Shown: one piece after another, positions 60,871 through 64,000 of the stretch
Numbering within the stretch: position 1 is the first letter of the stretch
How the letters are laid out: every line of letters begins with the position of its first letter
Source: Microbacteriaceae bacterium
GTDB lineage: Bacteria > Actinomycetota > Actinomycetes > Actinomycetales > Microbacteriaceae
NCBI GenBank assembly: GCA_025465095.1
Contig: JAODME010000033.1
Location: 1-64,000, forward strand
Reading direction: 5' to 3'
DNA length: 64,000 nucleotides
Program-made: the position numbers and the translations under genes
Notes under the pieces: model-generated
The model's input: only the letters and a program-made list of their open reading frames with translations
Told to the model about the DNA's origin: nothing
The model's database searches: none

Positions 60871-61803
60871 TCAGAAGGTGTCGACTGTGGACGAGATGAC
60901 AGAAATGAGCAGTGGCGCGACGCCGAGCAGCATGAATGCGGGAAGCACGCACACTCCGAGCGGCAGCATGAGGGTCACCGCGAGGATGGCCGCGCGCCGG
61001 TCGCCGTCACTTCGCGCGACGCGGCGCTGCTCGTCCGCCTCGCTCCTCAACAGCGCGGCCGCGGGAACACCCGCCCGCTGCGAAAGCTCGAGCACCTCGG
61101 CGAGCGCCGTGTCGTCGGTGTCGCCGCCGAGCGCACAGGACGCCTTCGCCTCGTCGACCGCGGCGACGGCACGCGGAATCGACGCGCCGCCGGAAAGCGC
61201 GATCGCCATCAGATCGAGCGTTAGCCCGGGAGTGAGCGTCTTCGGCCGAGCGCGTGCGACGAGTCCCCTGCTCCACAGGCGGGCGGTCGCCATGAGCGCG
61301 AGTCCGAGCAGGAGACAGAGCAGTCCCGGCCCTGTGGCGAACAATGTCCCGATCGTGTCGAAGCCGAGGGCGAGACCCAGCAGCACGCCGAGGACGGGCA
61401 GCACCATCACGAGGCGCGCGGTCGAAACCGATCCGGCGAGCGCTACCTCCAGATCGCGCTCCAGCTGAGCCAGCGAGCGCAGCGATGCAGCGAATTCACG
61501 AAGCGTCGACGAAAGAGGGGCGCCGGCCTCGGTCGCGATCCTCCACGCGGCCGCGAGCCCGCGCCACGCGGGTGCGTCGGCCGCCGCGATGGTCGACAGC
61601 CCCTCCATGATGCTGTCCGATACCGGTTCGCCTGCCCTGGCTCGCTTCCCCACGAGGGCAAGCATCTTTGTCACCGAACCGGTCGACTGCTCCGCGAGAT
61701 ATAGCCAGCTCGACGCCGGAGTCACGCCGGCCGCAAGCAGCACCGCCAATTTCTGTACGATCGACGCCACGGGATCGAGCACCGGCGGCCGCTGCTCAAC
61801 CAT
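60871..61803 (-). CDS. type II secretion system F family protein (TadB/TadC-like)
   Basis: MVEQRPPVLDPVASIVQKLAVLLAAGVTPASSWLYLAEQ; C-terminal TM pair; upstream of pilin gene and coupled to tadA. Confidence 0.78.
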   Translation of the reverse strand: MVEQRPPVLDPVASIVQKLAVLLAAGVTPASSWLYLAEQSTGSVTKMLALVGKRARAGEPVSDSIMEGLSTIAAADAPAWRGLAAAWRIATEAGAPLSSTLREFAASLRSLAQLERDLEVALAGSVSTARLVMVLPVLGVLLGLALGFDTIGTLFATGPGLLCLLLGLALMATARLWSRGLVARARPKTLTPGLTLDLMAIALSGGASIPRAVAAVDEAKASCALGGDTDDTALAEVLELSQRAGVPAAALLRSEADEQRRVARSDGDRRAAILAVTLMLPLGVCVLPAFMLLGVAPLLISVISSTVDTF

Positions 61804-62971
61804 CCGTGCTCCCTTCGACCATGCGCAGACGGTCGCCGGCGTCGAGTGCGAATCGGCCCATCTGGACCAGCCGGCGGGATTGCCTGTTCCGTTCGATGTG
61901 CAGGACGGTGTGGATTGCGCTGACCGTCTGGCGTGCGACCGCGGTCGGTGACATTCCTGCGAGCGCGCCGAGCGCCTCGAGACGGGCAGGAACGTCGGCG
62001 AGGGAATTGGCGTGCAGGGTGCCTGCCCCTCCGTCGTGGCCGGTGTTGAGGGCTGCGAGCAGTTCCCGCACCTCGCCGCCGCGACATTCGCCGAGCACGA
62101 GCCGGTCCGGGCGCATCCGCAGCGCCTCGCGCACCAATCGTTCGAGGCCGATTGCGCCTGCACCCTCGAGGTTCGCCTGCCTCGCCTCAAGCGAGACGAA
62201 ATGTGGGTGGTCGACGCGCAGCTCCGCAACGTCTTCGATCGCCACGATCCGATCGGATGGTTCGGCCAGCGCGAGGAGCGCGGACAGGGCCGTGGTCTTG
62301 CCGCTCCCGCCGGCTCCTGTGAGCAGGATGTTGCGTCGACGAGCGACCAGTTCGCGCACCGGTTGCGCGGGTACAAGCTCGAAGAATCCCTGGCGCTCGA
62401 GTTGATCGACCGTGATGCGCGCCACTCGCGGAAGGCGTATAGAAAGGAGCGTGCCGATCGGTGATACCGGTGGTAGCACCGCGTGGACGCGGATGCCGTC
62501 GTGCAGTCTCACATCGACGCACGGCGTCGCTTCGTCGATGTGACGCCCCCCGCAGGCGATCAATCGGATCGCGAGCGCACGGAGCTCAGCCTCGTCCAGT
62601 CCCGGCTCCGGCGCGAGGGCGAGCCCGCTGCCTCGATCGACCCATAATCGTCCGGCCCCGTTGAGGAAGACATCCGTGACTCTCGGATCGACGACGTAGC
62701 TGCTCAGAACGCCGAACTCGCTCAAGTCCGCCCCACCACTGCCAACCCGCGCGTCCCCGAGCGCCTCGTCCGCGCTCATCATGGAGCTGGTGCGAGTGCC
62801 GTCGTCGGGATTCTTCCTTGGGCGCGCGTCCTCGTACGGCCGCCGATCCGAACGGCGAAGCGCCTGCGCGGCAACCGCCGGCTCCTCGCCGACGCTCGGC
62901 ACCGCGGCTCGGCCGGTGCGCCTCGCAACGAATCGGCCTGCCGGGGGGTGAGACAGCAGCTCGTCCGTCAC
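61796..62971 (-). CDS. tadA: TadA family secretion ATPase
   Basis: NILLTGAGGSGKTTALSALLAL Walker A; RPDRLVLGECRGGEVRELLAALNTGHDGGAGTLHANS. Confidence 0.93.
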   Translation of the reverse strand: MTDELLSHPPAGRFVARRTGRAAVPSVGEEPAVAAQALRRSDRRPYEDARPRKNPDDGTRTSSMMSADEALGDARVGSGGADLSEFGVLSSYVVDPRVTDVFLNGAGRLWVDRGSGLALAPEPGLDEAELRALAIRLIACGGRHIDEATPCVDVRLHDGIRVHAVLPPVSPIGTLLSIRLPRVARITVDQLERQGFFELVPAQPVRELVARRRNILLTGAGGSGKTTALSALLALAEPSDRIVAIEDVAELRVDHPHFVSLEARQANLEGAGAIGLERLVREALRMRPDRLVLGECRGGEVRELLAALNTGHDGGAGTLHANSLADVPARLEALGALAGMSPTAVARQTVSAIHTVLHIERNRQSRRLVQMGRFALDAGDRLRMVEGSTDG

Positions 62972-63151
62972 TCGCTGCCCGCCGCTTGCGCTTGCGTCAT
63001 CCCGCCAGTGTGTTCCCAGCGGGTGGGGACGTGTCTAGGAGAGCGGTCACCCGGCGGAAAGCGGACGGGCGGGCGCTTGTGCAGGAGCGGTCATCGCCCG
63101 GATGTGACGTGACGTGCACATGCAGCGGAAGCCGACGGGTTAACGAAGAGG

Positions 63152-63183
63152 GGCGGCACCGGTTGGGGGGAACAGGTGCCGCC
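63152..63183. promoter_or_regulatory. hairpin with G6-containing loop
   Basis: GGCGGCACC-GGTTGGGGGGAACA-GGTGCCGCC. Confidence 0.6.
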
Positions 63184-63221
63184 ACAGCGACGCGCGATTG
63201 GGGGGAATCGTTAGACGTCGC

Positions 63222-63244
63222 TCGTCAAAATTGAATTCTGACGA
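63222..63244. promoter_or_regulatory. near-perfect 23-bp palindrome
   Basis: TCGTCAaAATTgAATTcTGACGA. Confidence 0.6.
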
Positions 63245-63522
63245 AGACAAGTTTAGCCCGGAAGCACCCGCGCGCAAGGGGGCAAGGCCTCGAATTTGGA
63301 TCTGTCGGAAGCGTCGATCTCCACCGCGCGAAGAAGTCGATATCGAGGGTAGAGGTGCGCCACACCGCGCCGCAAATGCCCGGCGCGAAATGCCGCGGCG
63401 TCCGACGGAACACCTCCCCCGGCGACACTCCTCGCTGGGGCGACCCCGTCCCACAACTAGTATTGTGCGATTGCACGCCGGAGCGCCGCGCACGGTGCCC
63501 AGAGGTCGAAGAGGATCCACGA

Positions 63523-64000
63523 ATGCCCATCAACTCGATTGACAGCCTGCTCCAGGAAGAGCGGCGCTTTCCGCCGACGGAGGAGTTCGCCGGCAATGCC
63601 GTCGCCACCCGGTCGCTCTACGAGGAGGCAGCGGATGACCGCCTCGCGTTCTGGGCGAAGCAGGCGAGATCGCTCCACTGGCACCAGGACTTCACCGAGA
63701 CGCTGGACTGGTCGAACCCGCCGTTCGCGCGATGGTTCGCCGACGGCAAGCTCAATGTCGCCTACAACTGCCTCGACCGGCACGTCGAGGCGGGCAACGG
63801 AGATCGCGTAGCGATCCATTGGGAGGGAGAGCCCGGCGACAGCCGCTCACTCACCTATTCCGACCTCACCGCCGAGGTGAAGCGGGCAGCCAACGCGATG
63901 ATCACCCTCGGAATCACCGCCGGCGATCGGGTCGCCATCTATCTTCCGATGATTCCCGAGGCGATCGTGGCGATGCTCGCCGTTGCCCGCATCGGGGCCA
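63523..64000 (+). CDS. acs: acetyl-CoA synthetase, 3' truncated by window edge
   Basis: FAGNAVATRSLYEEAADDRLAFWAKQARSLHWHQDFTETLDWSNPPFARWFADGKLNVAYNCLDRHVEAGNGDRVAIHWEGEPGD...SRSLTYSDLTAEV. Confidence 0.93.
   Translation, partial: MPINSIDSLLQEERRFPPTEEFAGNAVATRSLYEEAADDRLAFWAKQARSLHWHQDFTETLDWSNPPFARWFADGKLNVAYNCLDRHVEAGNGDRVAIHWEGEPGDSRSLTYSDLTAEVKRAANAMITLGITAGDRVAIYLPMIPEAIVAMLAVARIGA

Overview
High-GC actinobacterial chromosome segment (protein families and gene order suggest Microbacteriaceae; taxonomy is inferred from memory, not computed). Most of it is a conserved backbone: acyl-CoA carboxylase beta/epsilon and alpha subunits, Maf, LpdA-type flavoprotein, purine nucleoside phosphorylase, phosphomannomutase, adenosine deaminase, thymidine phosphorylase, cytidine deaminase, sdhCDAB, ptsI, xth, trpS, an FMN-riboswitch-led rib operon, holB-tmk-topA, a compact flp/tad pilus locus and the start of acs. 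Accessory content worth a second look: (i) a dispersed 41-bp palindromic repeat family, four copies of identical length all lying at gene 3' ends, with an array and an inverted partner copy bracketing a decayed AbiEi/DUF559-like gene; (ii) a nucleoside-salvage cluster with a divergent SAH-hydrolase-like enzyme, an IclR regulator, an orphan PTS IIA/IIB pair without IIC, a nucleoside ABC importer and two BmpA lipoproteins; (iii) two near-perfect or perfect operator-like palindromes next to TetR and Gfo/Idh genes; (iv) a stack of three hairpins plus a tandem duplication between convergent genes at about 1.9 kb; (v) a 550-bp structured intergenic region between tadA and acs. No CRISPR array, prophage, transposase or rRNA was seen.
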